DNA from: Trichoplusia ni
Lineage: Eukaryota; Arthropoda; Insecta; Lepidoptera; Noctuidae
Assembly: GCF_003590095.1 (NCBI RefSeq)
Contig: NC_039480.1
Span: 2,209,328-2,273,327, forward strand
Length of the DNA: 64,000 nucleotides
Reading direction: 5' to 3'
Shown piece by piece: positions 26,190-38,295 of the stretch. Below the pieces are notes generated by a model, which searched no databases, had not been told where the DNA came from, and saw only the letters and a list, made by a program, of their open reading frames with translations. A program made the position numbers and the translations under genes. The number at the start of each line of letters is the position of its first letter. The first letter of the stretch is position 1.

Positions 26190-26568
26190 CACGGTGATTT
26201 TTTAGTCGTCTTACAAAAGAAGCCCAGTTCATGTATCCGATGTAAAATACTCCTAGGCGCGATTATTATTTTTTTATCATCAACTAAGATAATAAGTACG
26301 AAGAAAATTAAACAAGAGAAATTTAAAATATACTCTTAAAAATGATAAAAACGCCGCCGCCCGCGCCCCTCACCATTGTTACAAGGCTCGGACCGCCCCC
26401 GCAACAGAGCTGTGTTTCTAAAAAACTACGAATTGCATCAAATATTGAATAAAAATTGCATTTTTTTTTTCAACTTTCATAAATACCTATTTTTTTATCA
26501 TGAACGTGTTCTAGTCATTGGATACATGAACTGGGCTGCTTTTGTAAGACGACTAAAAAATCACGGTG
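26190..26568. mobile_element. MITE with about 55-bp terminal inverted repeats
   Basis: The left arm CACGGTGATTTTTTAGTCGT... is mirrored at the right end by ...ACGACTAAAAAATCACGGTG, and similarity continues through the words for cccagttcatgtatcc. TA flanks both ends. The middle holds a GC-rich island (26351-26400) that differs from the AT-rich arms. No transposase. Confidence 0.75.
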
Positions 26569-28543
26569 TATATGTAATAGATTGTTGCTACTTATTTTTG
26601 ATGTTTTCTTTAGACATATTTTTCATAGAAAAAAACAGATATTTTTTAAAGGAGTCGGTAACAAATAAACATACACTTGAAGTTAATACGACGACCTCCG
26701 TGGTCGAGTGGCGCACGCACCGGTTTCAAGGTGTCGCTAGCTCTGAGGTCCCGGGTTCGATCCCCGGTCGGGTCAATGTAAAAATTCACATTTCTACATT
26801 GTCTCGGGTCTGGGTGTTTGTGGTACCTTCGTTGTATCTGAATTCCGTAACACAAGTGCTTCAGCAACTTACTTTGGGTTCAGAATAATGTATGTGATGT
26901 TGTCCGCATTTATTTATTTATTTATAATAAAAGATTTATAAAAATAAACATAAAAACTCACCTCCTTACAACACCTCTTGCAATATCACACGCTATTGAC
27001 ACAAGACAGACTGTTACACATCTAAGAATATATATGTTATGGATAAAGATAAATATTATCTTATCAACACATGTATTTTTGTTTTTGAGATAGTTCAGTG
27101 ACGAAAACTATTGATTCGTAATACTTCCGATCTACTTGATCCCGAAAATACTCTATACTAATATATAAAGCTAAAGAGTTTGTTTGTTTGAACGCGCTAA
27201 TCTCAGGAACTACTGGTCCAAATTGATTTTTTTTTGTTGAATGGACCATTCATCGAGAAAGGCTTTAGGCTATAAACCATCACGCTGCGACTTATAGGAG
27301 CGAAGATACAATGGAAAATGTGGAAAAAACAGAGCAGGTAAGAATCATAACTAATATCTTCTCACCCAGACTCACTCTCACTCACTCAGGACAAGCATTC
27401 GTGGATCACACAAATGCTTGTCCTACGCGGGGATCGGGTTTGAGGGATCGCCATTTGTTTCGTGGCAACGGGGTTGTTAGTCGAAAGTAGTTCGACTCGC
27501 TCGCCAAACTTAGGCTGCTTTTCGACCTGAGATGAGCGAGAATGCGTAGCGAGGGATGTGTTTGTAATGAACCAATAGAATTGCTTCATTTACCTCGCCT
27601 CGGACAGCTCAGTTCTAGTGAAAACGGCTCAGCGGACATCCTCGCACGATACATTTACATCGGAAATACAGAATTTTCAGTCACGATTCCGACTCGCACT
27701 AAACTGATTTTCACACATTTGACGCGACGAACAAACAAGAAAGTGTGTGTGAGGAAAAACATTTAGTTCTATTCTCAGCTCTACCATATATTCACACAAA
27801 AATTTCATGAGAATCGGTCGGGCCGTTTCGGAGGATTTCAATTTTGTACACCGTGACACGAGAATTTTATAATAATAGTTAAATTACATTTAGTACGCGA
27901 GTACTCAGGAAACTTATAACATACATAATTAAAACTAAAATTAGATTAATAATATCAGATAAATATCGTGAGAGATAATCGTGATATTATTATGATAATT
28001 AAATGTTTTGATAAACTACGCCATAATTATATCATTCATCATTCATCTCAGCCTATCGCCGTCCACTGCTGAACGTAGGCCTCCCCCAAAGAGCGCCAAA
28101 CATCCCGGTCCTGGGCAGCCCGGACCATAAATTATTTCATAATTATTATTTTGTATATCAGTGTTTTTAAACTGGCGCTTGAGTCGTAGAGTCCAATGAG
28201 GTTTTGATTTAATCCTCATGTAAACAAAATCCTAAAAACATTAACTTTTTCTGATACTACTAACGCCATCTATTGCACGGTTACGCTAAACTCTGCTGTA
28301 TGAGCGCCATCTATTAGAGTTTTATGGTACTAGCTGTGCGTATTTTAAGCAAATTGTTGACATGAAATTGAATTTTATGAATCTCGGTTCGACGTGTACC
28401 TACAATACAAGTAGTGTCAAAATTGGTCACAAATTGAAGTTATTTAACTTAAAATTAGTTATTTACGGTACCTTAATAATAATTTAGATACGGGACCCGA
28501 AAATTATACCTAAATAAGTTGTAATCCAGGCTCAACTTAAACC

Positions 28544-28850
28544 GGTCGGCGGGGGGCCACATTCGGTGCTATGGGTGCGGTCCCAATATGAGGCGAGGAG
28601 GCCGACGCTCTTTACACGTCGGCCTCCACACAACACAAGAAAGTGACCTACCGGCCCACATTACTGGCCGGTGGAAGCCCGCGGTCGGTGTATGAAGGAT
28701 TGCAACGCATTGCCATACACCGACACAACAACGCGGATGACGTAGCACGGCGGTTCAGGTTTAGTCAGTAAAAGTCTGACACTACCCATTTCCTCCCCCG
28801 AGGGAGTCGGTGTCCATGAGGATTCCCCCGCCTTACCAAAAAAAAAAGGG
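28544..28850 (+). mobile_element. 3' tail of a non-LTR retrotransposon, with target duplication
   Basis: A GC-rich 307-bp block ending in a run of A, flanked by the 12-bp word TCAACTTAAACC at 28532-28543 and 28851-28862. A poly-A end plus target duplication marks a 5'-truncated LINE (or SINE) insertion on the plus strand. No coding part remains. Adjacent bases 28885-28990 carry another repeat (GTGCCCGACAGGGTCCATAA) that recurs inverted near 62805-62860. Confidence 0.8.
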
Positions 28851-31800
28851 TCAACTTAAACCAAATGAAACTAAAATTAATCTCTCCTCTCTCCTACTTT
28901 CGCTGTGCCCGACAGGGTCCATAATGAGCAGTGAACCTATTTATAATTTACCACCTATGTACCACTATGGTATGCAATAAAGATTTGATTTGATCCATTT
29001 AAAAGAATCTATATTGTGATACAGTTAGTTCAAGACATTGTCCAAATGTAAAACACTTGAGTTAATAAAACTATGATAACGGTTTTCGTATCGCCACAAA
29101 CGTCAAAACAATGTCAGTAGGTTACAAATCTTGAATGTGAAGTGACGGAAACTCTACCGATATTATAACGGAGATATTTTGTTAATATTTGAGGTAAGTT
29201 TCTTATAAAATTAATTAATAGATTAAACAAAAAAAACTATGTTTTTAAATGTCACTCCATTCAAATTTCATCAAAATTGGTCCAGCCGTTTTTGTATTTA
29301 AATTGCATTGCCATCGAGTTTGAATCTAACCTGAAATTTTCAGCCTGCTAGCTTATCGGGAAGTGCCTCAAAATTGAGTTGCAAAAATCCAACCGGAACG
29401 ACAAACAAACAAGAAAAGTGAGTGTATAAAAACGTGGGAATAATCGTTTGAAAGTGCGTCGAAGTAAGCCGGAGTTGAGACGATAAGGATACAAATAGGC
29501 TAAAAGAAATATCTATTTTAGAAACCAATTGATCATTCGTTAAGTTTATAGCAGTAACGATCTAACCTCGATTTATATCCCTATCCCTACTAATATTATA
29601 AATGCGAAAGTAACTCTGTCTGTCTGTTACGCTTTCACGTCTAAACCACTGAACTGATTATAATGAAATTTGGTACAGAGATAGAGTTGACCTCGAGAAA
29701 GAACATATGATAGTTTTTATCCCGGACTTTTGAAGAGTTCTCTTGGAAACGCGATATAACCAACCTCGACGCGGGCAAAGCCGCGGGTGACAAGCTAGAC
29801 TAGCTAATATATTATAATGTATGTTTAATGTCGAAAAAACACATCATTAGTAAAAATTTCAATTATTTAGCTATCACGATTCATGAGATACAGCCAGATG
29901 ACTGACAGACGGACAGACGAGCCTTATAAATAGGATTCTTTTTCACCCTTTAGGTATCTATGGAATAATAAAACTTGAAATTAGTTGAAATAAGCAAGAT
30001 TTTAAAATTTCTTGTTTTATTTAATACTGAAAAAACTAACTTCTACTTAAAAATAATAAACATATTTAGCTCTTTAAAAAATAACCGTTAATGCTAATAA
30101 AATAATATCGGTGTCACGACTTTCTTAAGATAATTAATACAACTATAATTATATTATAACTATACTTATAGTGGTTAATTTAATATGTTATTAAATGTTG
30201 TAACGGTTAACTCACGCGTATTTATCGGCGGTGCCCAACTAGTTTCGGACCCAACCGGAGTCCCTAATCATGAGCAGACGAGGCGCGATCCCCGTCTGTA
30301 GTTACTATCAAAATTTAATATGTTACTAATAATTTTATTTTATCTCTACTTCTCAACTTCTATTTGAAACTTATCATAATTAGTTAAACAAAATGTAAAT
30401 TAAGTCAAATTGTTAATTCTATAACAATCTTTCTTTTGCAGTGAATCTTACATAAATAACTCTTTTTGAACGGAATAACTTTTATAAATAAATCCAAAGA
30501 TTACGATTAAACTTAAACCTAAGATAGAAATCTATGCTCTATACTTACTTACTTACTAATATATAAAGCTGAAGAGTTTGTTTGTTTGAACGCGCTTATC
30601 TCAGGAACTACTGGCTCAAATTGAAAAATTCTTTTTGTGTTGAATAGACCATTTATCGAGGAAGGCTTTAGGCTATAAACCATCACGCTGCCGCTAATAG
30701 AAGCGAAGATACAATGGAAAATGTGAAAAAAACAGGGCGGGTATAAATCATAACTTATATCTTCTACCCACGGGGACGAAGTCGCGGGCAACAGCTAGTT
30801 AAATATAAAACAATAAAGAACTATTTCATTTACGTTTTTAAGCAAAAGGACTATCAGCTATTTTAGTTATCAACTGATTAAAAAAATATAAATTCTCAAT
30901 TCGTCTAAAGTCGGTTGTATTTATGTTTTTGTTGTTAAATACATTTTTTTTTTATAAATTTAATAAATGCGGACAACATCACATACATTGTTCTGAACCC
31001 AAAGTAAGTTGCTAAAGAACTTGTGTTATGGAATTCAGATACAACGAAGGTACCACAAACACCCAGACCCGAGACAATGTAGAAATGTGGTTTTCTACAT
31101 TGACCCGACCGGGGATCGAACCTGGGACCTCACAGTTAGCGACACCTTGAAACCGGTGCGTACGCCACTCGACCTATTAAAGATAACGCACCCGATGTGG
31201 TTAAACGAGTTATACAATAGAACTAGTATTTCTATTATTAGCTACATAGTTGTTACGCGCGACTTCGATCCCCGCGTAGGACAAGCATTTGTGTGATCCA
31301 CGAATGCTTTTCCTGAGTCTGGGTGTCTTGTGCATGTGACTTGAATGTTTGTGAAACCCAAGACACAAGGATTTAATTGAGGGCCAGGGTAAAATGATCT
31401 CATTACCTATAATTATACTTTTCTTGTCCTCCTTTTTACTATTTCTGATTAATTTCGTTGCGGGTTCCAAGGCAGTTAATTGTTTGCCAGGACACACCGA
31501 ACTTAAGTGTTTCGGTGGTTTTCGTTGGTTTCATTGTAGATCCTGGCTTACAGGATCGGCAATGACTGGCATGTGTGGCGGGATAGTCCCATAAAACTGA
31601 TCTTTTTATTTAAGCATTACTGACCTCCTAACACCTGTATGTAAATATCCTATGTTATACAAATAAAATTATTCTAATTCTGATTCTGATTCTGACTTTA
31701 TTTAAACCATTTCTTTTAACACTTATTTTGAATTAATGTATAAATAATTTACATAATTGAATGTCTATTAATTACATTACTAACATATCATCATCATCAT

Positions 31801-33066
31801 TCCCCTGCCCTTATCCCAATTATTTTATTTGGGGTCGGCGCAACATGTCATCTTCTTCCATACCTTCCTATCGGCCGTCATCTCACAAGAAACACATATC
31901 TAATATTATTCTATAATTCTATAATTATATTCTATCACATACATTACTAACATATATCTACTATTAATTGCACTTGAGTAAACAATTGTTATTACTCACG
32001 TGAATGTGTAATAACATAACTGTGTCAATATATTGGTAAACTAATTAAGACCCGCGGTTTCACTTGTGTTTTTCTCACTTTTATAGCTTGTTGGTTGGGG
32101 CTAAAATGAAAGAGCACTGAAATAGAATATTGATTACTTAAGAGAGTTCTTAGCTTCGATAGATAATAAGAATTGGTGTTGAGAATTTCAACATTTTCCC
32201 ACGTTTCTATACACTCACTTTTCTTGTTTGTTTGTCGTTCCGGTTGGATTTTTGCAACTCAATTTTGAGGCACTTCCGGATAAGCTAGCAGGCTGAAATT
32301 TTCAGGGTAGCTTCAAACCCGATGACAGTGCTATTTACAACAACAAAAACGGCTGTACCGATTAAGATAAAAAAACGTGGGTTTTTAGATTTTTCTTAAT
32401 CTTATCTTGTCTATACTAATAATATAAAGAGAAAAGATTTTTTTGTTTGACACGAATAGGCTTCGAAACTACTGGACCGGTTTGAGAAGTTCTTTCAATG
32501 TTGAGGAGCTCCAATATCCGTGCTGAACATAGGATATAATTTAATTCGAAACATAATGGGTTCCGTAAGAAAATTCCGATATTATAACCAAAGGTGTTAA
32601 ATCGGAAATTGGTTTTTTATACTTATAGTAATAACTGGTTTATTTGAAAGAATATTTCAGTGTTAGATAGAACATTCATTGAGAAAGGTTACGCTGCAAT
32701 GAATAGGAGCAGAGCAGTAATGAACTATCTTACAAATAAGGGCAGAAGTTAGTGAACTCTAACAAGCGTGTCAGTTTTCTAAAAATCTTAACTTATATCT
32801 TCTTAACACGCGGACGAAGTCGCCGGTAAACTAACTCAACAAATCTTTGTTTCAGATCGACTATATCTAGCTAAACTATCACTATAATGAAGAATTTACT
32901 CCTAGTCCTCCTGCTCACCACAAGTTGCTGGGCGGGGCAGCCGCGAGTGGACCCACTGGTGTCCACCGCGCGAGGGTTGATCAGAGGGCTGCGCGCGGAG
33001 GACGGGGACTACGACATGTTCCTGGGGATACCGTACGCTGTGGTGGATGAACACGATCCGTTTGGG

Positions 33067-35001
33067 GTGAGGATTGTACCATATAAAAATCTTCTTCTAG
33101 TCTAGCTAAAAGTCGTGAACTGATTTGGCTTATTTTGGTCTTGAAATATGCTTACTAGTCCAGCGAAGGTTTTAACGGTGAGAAAACACATTTGTGTGAT
33201 CCACGAACGTTAAACGCAAAAATAACCAACAAAGTCAATTCATCAAGCCCACAGCTCTGAGGGAACAAAAAAAACAGACGAATTGAGAACCTCCTCTGTT
33301 TCAAAGTCGGTTAAAAATTGTATTTTTCTTATCAAACCTTAATGTACAAGCTATAGATTTAACCGCCCGTAACCCACTAACATGACTTTAAAGTTCTCAA
33401 TTGTGGTTCAGTACTTCACGATATTTTCCTTCATCTTGAAATCATCCTTACTAATATTATAAATGCGAAAGTAACTCTGTCTGTCTGTCTGTTACGCTTT
33501 CACGTCTAAACCACTGAACCGCTTTTAATGAAATTTGGTACAGAGATAGTGTTGACCCTGAGAAGAACATAGGATAGTTTTTATCTCGGACTTTTGAAGA
33601 GTTCTCTTGGAACGCGATATAACCGACCTCGACGCGGGCGAAGCCGCGGGCGAAAAGCTAGTTAAACATAAAACCATGAGATCTGCATCGATAACGTAAA
33701 ATCCCACCAAATCAATCAAACATGCTGAGTCTGACAACCAGTCTAACCAAGAGGTATCGTGTTGCCCAGGTAACTGGGTTGAGGAGGTCAGATAGGCAGT
33801 CGCTCCTTGTAAAACACTGGTAGTTAGGTCCGGTTAGACTGGAAGCCGACCCCAACATAGTTGGGAAAAGGCTAGGATGATGATGATGATGATGATGAAG
33901 CTGAGTAAATGATAAGAAATGATCAAGTCTTAGTCAGAAATACAGTTCATCAATCCAATGTATTTCAAAACATTATTTGATCTAAACTTCTTGAATTCGC
34001 TTCTGCCGATAAAAAACAAATATTTCTAAGATTTGTTATCTATAACAGATGTTGACATATCGGTCATAGATAAACTGAGGTAACTCGTAACTGGGCACTT
34101 GGGTTTTTTGCACAGATAACATATTACACACGTCACTTATAGTAGAGACATTTATCCCGCTATCTCTAATGTAAAATTCCCGTGTCACGATGTTAGTTAC
34201 CGTACTCCTCCGAAACGGCTTTACCGATTTTTACCAAATTTTATATGCGTATTCAGTAGGTCTGAGAATCGGCTAACATTCTTTTTTCACACCCCTAAGA
34301 GATAAAGGGTTGTTCACACTAAAATTTTTTTTCATTTTTTTGGACAATTATTTTTGTTGTTATTTTTTTTATAAAGTGGCATTAAAAAATACATACAACT
34401 AGAAATAATTTATTAGGCAAAACAGCGGGTTGACGGGTCAGTTAGTATACTAAAATATTTCACAACTTTCACACAGCGCCATCTAGTCTCAAACCAAGCA
34501 AAGCTTGTATTATGAGTACTAGATAACTGATAAACATACTTAAATAGTTCTAAATACATACATATTATAGATAAATTACACCCAGATACAAAACAAATGA
34601 TCGTGCTCATCACACAAACATTTTTCCTGGGTGGGAATCGAACCCACGACCTCCGGTATAGTAGTCAGGGCTACTAACCACTAGACCACTGAGACACTAA
34701 AGAAAAAAAATTCGATAATTTTAATCAATTTGGAATCTCATAACTTTTAGATTATTTTACACAAGTCAGAGTGACTGTTGGAATGTTGAAATGAAGTCAT
34801 TGTGGTTTCTTAGGTTTACGCGAATGTTAGACATTGAAATGAAACTACTTTTACGGATTTTATCGCGGTTTTTATCCAGTCTGCCCGTGACCGTGATACC
34901 TGCAAAGGTGTCGAAACATTGGGAACTAAAATCTAAAATTAAACCGCGATAAAATCCGTAAAAGTAGTTTTATTTCAATAATATTTTTACTCATATTTCA
35001 G
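33067..35001 (+). other. Intron 1 of esterase B
   Basis: Contains Helitron-like family 2 (33445-33661), a 5S-like SINE 3' part with a GAT microsatellite (33727-33898), a CTAG-ending repeat (34170-34445), SINE-C (34444-34698) and a Penelope-derived foldback (34801-34978) whose end lies 23 bp from the exon 2 acceptor. Confidence 0.6.
34801..34978 (+). mobile_element. Penelope-derived foldback element 3
   Basis: Has the TGGTTTCTTAGGTTTACGCG leader, left arm GAAACTACTTTTACGG, then the CAGTCTGCCCGTGACCGTGA segment and right arm. Unlike copies 1 and 2 the left arm is short, so it reads as an internal deletion of the full element and not as a perfect palindrome. I could not find a target duplication. 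It ends 23 bp before the acceptor of esterase B exon 2. Confidence 0.75.
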
Positions 35002-35637
35002 CCAGCGACCCCTCACCCAGGCTTTAACACGACATTTGAAGCGAATAACGACGACACTCAATGCGCTCAGTTCGACAAAACCATCTTCGGCACCATCCAA
35101 TGCTTGCAACTGAACGTCTACGTACCAAACAAGGCAGGCTCCTCACATACATTGCCAGTAATGGTCTACATACACGGCGGAGCATTCTTGAGAGGATCGA
35201 AGAAACACAAGCAATTATCACCGAAGTTTTTAATAAGACATGATGTAATCATAGTCAATTTTAATTACAGAATTGGTTTATACGGTTTCCTATGCACAAG
35301 CGAGGATAGATATAAAAACCAAGGTCTCAAAGATCAAATCCTAGCTTTCAAATGGGTTAAAGACAATATAGCAGCTTTTGGTGGTGATGTCAATAAGATA
35401 ACTGCTTTTGGAGAATCGGCTGGTGCAATGGGATTGGACTTGCAACTGTTAGGTCAAGAGAAACTCGCTCAAAGAGTTATTTTACAAAGTGGAACATCTC
35501 TAACTCCATGGTTAATTGGTCCAGAGGCAGATAATATACCTCTAGAAGTAGCTAATTATTTGGGATATGAAGGCGAAGATGTCAAAGAAGCAGTCGCTTA
35601 TATAGGTAATAAAGATCCAGTTGAAGTGATAACTGCA

Positions 35638-38054
35638 TTGAAATGAAACTACTTTTACGGATTTTATCGCGGTTTAATTTTAGATTTTAGTTCCCGACGT
35701 TTCGAAACCTTTGCAGGTATCATGGTCACGGGCAGACTGAGATGGCGTTCGTCTTGACAGAAGATGTTGCTCGTTCTACCTTCATATTTTAATTAATTAT
35801 TTGTGGTCCGACCTACGCAGTATGAGCTCACTGTGTCTTGATGTCTTGCAGCGCTGCTCTTGGGTTTGGCCTTGAGTTTATTTATTATTGGATCCCAAGT
35901 AGGTGATATCTTCCAGCCATCTTCTCTATTGAAATTAGGGTGTTTTTTAATCTCAATAGCCTCGCGAAACATCCTAGGTAGGAATTTGGATTCTTTAGCG
36001 AGGATCTGTGGTTGGTCAAATCTAATATAATGGCTGGAACCTTCAGCATGTTCGGCGACTGCAGACTTCGTTGAGCGGCGGTGTTTGACGTCAGCTATGT
36101 GTTCTTTAACGCGGGTCCCTATGCTTCGTTTGGTTTGACCGATGTAAGAGAGGCCGCAGTCACAATCTAGTTTGTATACTCCTGCATCTTGTAGAGGTAT
36201 GTGACACTTGACAGATGGTAAGGATTGGCTAATCTTCTTGGGCGGCTTGAAGTATGTTTTAATTGAAGCTCGCTTCAGGATGTAACCAATCTTGTCAGTG
36301 ACTCCTCTGACATATGGTAGTACAGCAGGCAAACGATCGACAGTGGCTGGCTTCACTCGGTTTCTGTGACGGGGCCATGGAACTTGGAGCTTGTTGTCTC
36401 GCAGTACTTGCTTGACGTGTTGAAGCTCAGCGGCAAGGTGTCTGTCATCACAGAGTCCGTGTGCTCTCTGAAACAAAGATTTTCCACGGTAGCTAACTGT
36501 TTAGGGTGGTGGTGAGATTCACCGTTTAAGTACCTATCTGTATGGGTCTTCTTTCGATACACGGTGTGACTTATGGTCTGATCAGGATTCCTTTTAACTA
36601 ATATGTCTAAGAAGGCAAGAGATTTATTATCCTCCAACTCCATAGTGAATTGAATTTTGTTATTGATGGAGTTGAGATGTTTTAAAAATGCATTTACTTG
36701 ACTAGATGGTAAAACTGTGAAAGTATCATCTACGTACCGTTTGTAGAACCTGGGAGTGAAAGGAGCTGTTTTTAAGGCTGTCTCCTCGAAGTCTTCCATG
36801 AATATATCGGCGACTACAGGGGATACAGGCGAGCCCATCGCTACACCATCTACTTGTACATAGAATTTATTGTTCCACAGTAGGTAGCCAGATGTGAGGC
36901 AGTGCTCGAGAAGTTCTGCATATTCTAGAGGTAGGTTGTTCTCTGCTAGCTTCTTGGAAACAATTTCAATACAATCCTTAACTGGTAGGCATGTAAACAA
37001 GGACTGTACGTCGAAACTAACCATTACTTCATTGTCATGGAGATGTAGATGTTTAATCTCATTGACAAAGCGGTATGAATCCTTCACAAACGCTGTAGTG
37101 TTGCCTCTGAGTGGTGAGAGTGTTCTCGCGACGTGCTGAGCCAATCTGTAGGTTGGTGTGTCGATTTGGCTTACAATAGGACGTAGCGGGGCGTTTGGTT
37201 TGTGTATCTTTGGCAACCCATACAGTTTAGGTGGTTTTGCGCATGTAGGTATTAAGTAGGTAACATCTAGACTTAATGCTTCGGAGTGTTTCTTAACCAA
37301 GGCGGTGGTAGTTGTTAACACCTTTTTGGTAGGATCAGTTTTCACTGGTTTATATGTACTTGCGTCCGACAATAGATCTTCTATTTTAGCATTGTAGTCC
37401 GATGTATCCATGACGACCGTAGCGTTTCCCTTATCTGCACGGAGTATAGTTACATCTTGTCTGTTTTTGAGGTTCTTTAAAGCGAGATGTTCGGCTTTAG
37501 GGAGGTTTGGTTTGGGCACTACACTTCGACGTAAAACAGATGATATATCTTGGCGTATCGCCTCCAAATCTTCCTTCCTCACGTTATTGTTGAACAGGCA
37601 AGTCTCAACATTGCAAATAATGTCCTCGTACGGTATTCTACGCGGTGTTACAGCAAAATTTAAACCTTTTTGTAGTACTTGCACGGTCGGTGGATCTAAC
37701 GTTTGTTTTGACAGATTTATAACTGCGCGTGATTGGTTGACGTTTGGCGGGCGCGTTCCGTTTTCGTTTATTGTTTTGTTTGACGCGTTCGATTTTGAAT
37801 TTAATTTTTCATATTTATTTATTAAGTTTTGTTTGCTTTCGAGATATTTGGTGTTTTCGCGCTTGTTTAGTTTTTCGAAGCATGTATTAAAATCGAAAGT
37901 TGATAAAACTGTTTTCAAATCATTAGTCACGATCTCAACGGTTTTGTTTAAATTTTGTACGTCGGGAACTAAAATCTAAAATTAAACCGCGATAAAATCC
38001 GTAAAAGTAGTTTCATTTCAATGTCTAACATTCGCGTAAACCTAAGAAACCACT
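35638..38054 (-). mobile_element. Penelope-like retroelement with terminal inverted arms
   Basis: 2,417 bp inserted in an esterase B exon between identical 12-bp words GTGATAACTGCA (35626-35637 and 38055-38066). In its own sense (minus) it runs AGTGGTTTCTTAGG leader, left arm, RT and GIY-YIG region, a CTGCCCGTGACCATGATACC segment, and right arm ending TTTCATTTCAA. The RT plus GIY-YIG pairing identifies the Penelope-like order. The segment at 35692-35740 sits where such elements often carry a hammerhead ribozyme and contains a CGAAAC word, but the CUGANGA half of the core is not intact as I read it. Confidence 0.9.
35793..37930 (-). CDS. Penelope-like reverse transcriptase and GIY-YIG endonuclease, one frameshift
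   Basis: Two overlapping frames encode one product. The first (36353-37930, possibly open further upstream; 37930 is a GTG, not an ATG) has a basic N-terminal region, then RT motifs: GLPKIHKP, PLRPIVS, a SFDVQSLFT segment (catalytic Asp), MGSPVSPVVADIFMEDFE and the active-site YVDD. The second (35793-36476) carries the link region and a GIY-YIG nuclease: GVYKLDC, then SYIGQTKRSIGTRVKEH, with a cysteine cluster in between. The frame changes near 36470, within CTTTGTTTCAGAGAGCACA, where both frames align to a continuous protein. The element copies itself by target-primed reverse transcription. The frameshift suggests this copy is inactive, or that it was moved in trans, or an assembly error. 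Confidence 0.9.
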
Positions 38055-38295
38055 GTGATAACTGCAGTCAATGATTTACAAGTAATGAATACTACTGGGC
38101 ATCCAAGGGCTAAGCCTTGTGTAGAGAAGGCTAATAGTGATGCTATTTTGAAAGATTATCCGATTAATTTGAAACCGAATGTAAAAGGTATGGATATTAT
38201 GATCGGACATAACAGTCAAGAAGTCATGTTTATTTATCCGAATTCTGATGAGGAATTTTACAAGAATTATAAGTTTGGGACTGAATTGATTCAAG

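Larger units (their letters stand above)
23360..32855. other. Divergent interval between esterases A and B
   Basis: About 9.5 kb between the two start codons. Holds SINE-B (23390-23575), SINE-A (24430-24631, 26693-26928, 30965-31174), 5S-like SINEs (24688-24897, 25775-26130), a foldback MITE (26190-26568), Helitron-like copies (27152, 29584, 30538), a GC-rich non-LTR tail (28544-28850) and the dispersed repeat (29225, 32190). Non-coding first exons and promoters of A and B should lie here, since both start codons follow an acceptor; I could not place them. Confidence 0.5.

Noticed and set aside
30549..30791. Recurring small frame (MPATSSPWVEDISYDL), also at 49620, 5736, 44625 and 58073
   Set aside because: Translation of Helitron-like family 1; it occurs wherever that repeat occurs.
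36894..37979. Plus-strand frames inside the Penelope-like element
   Set aside because: Shadows of the reverse transcriptase frame on the other strand.
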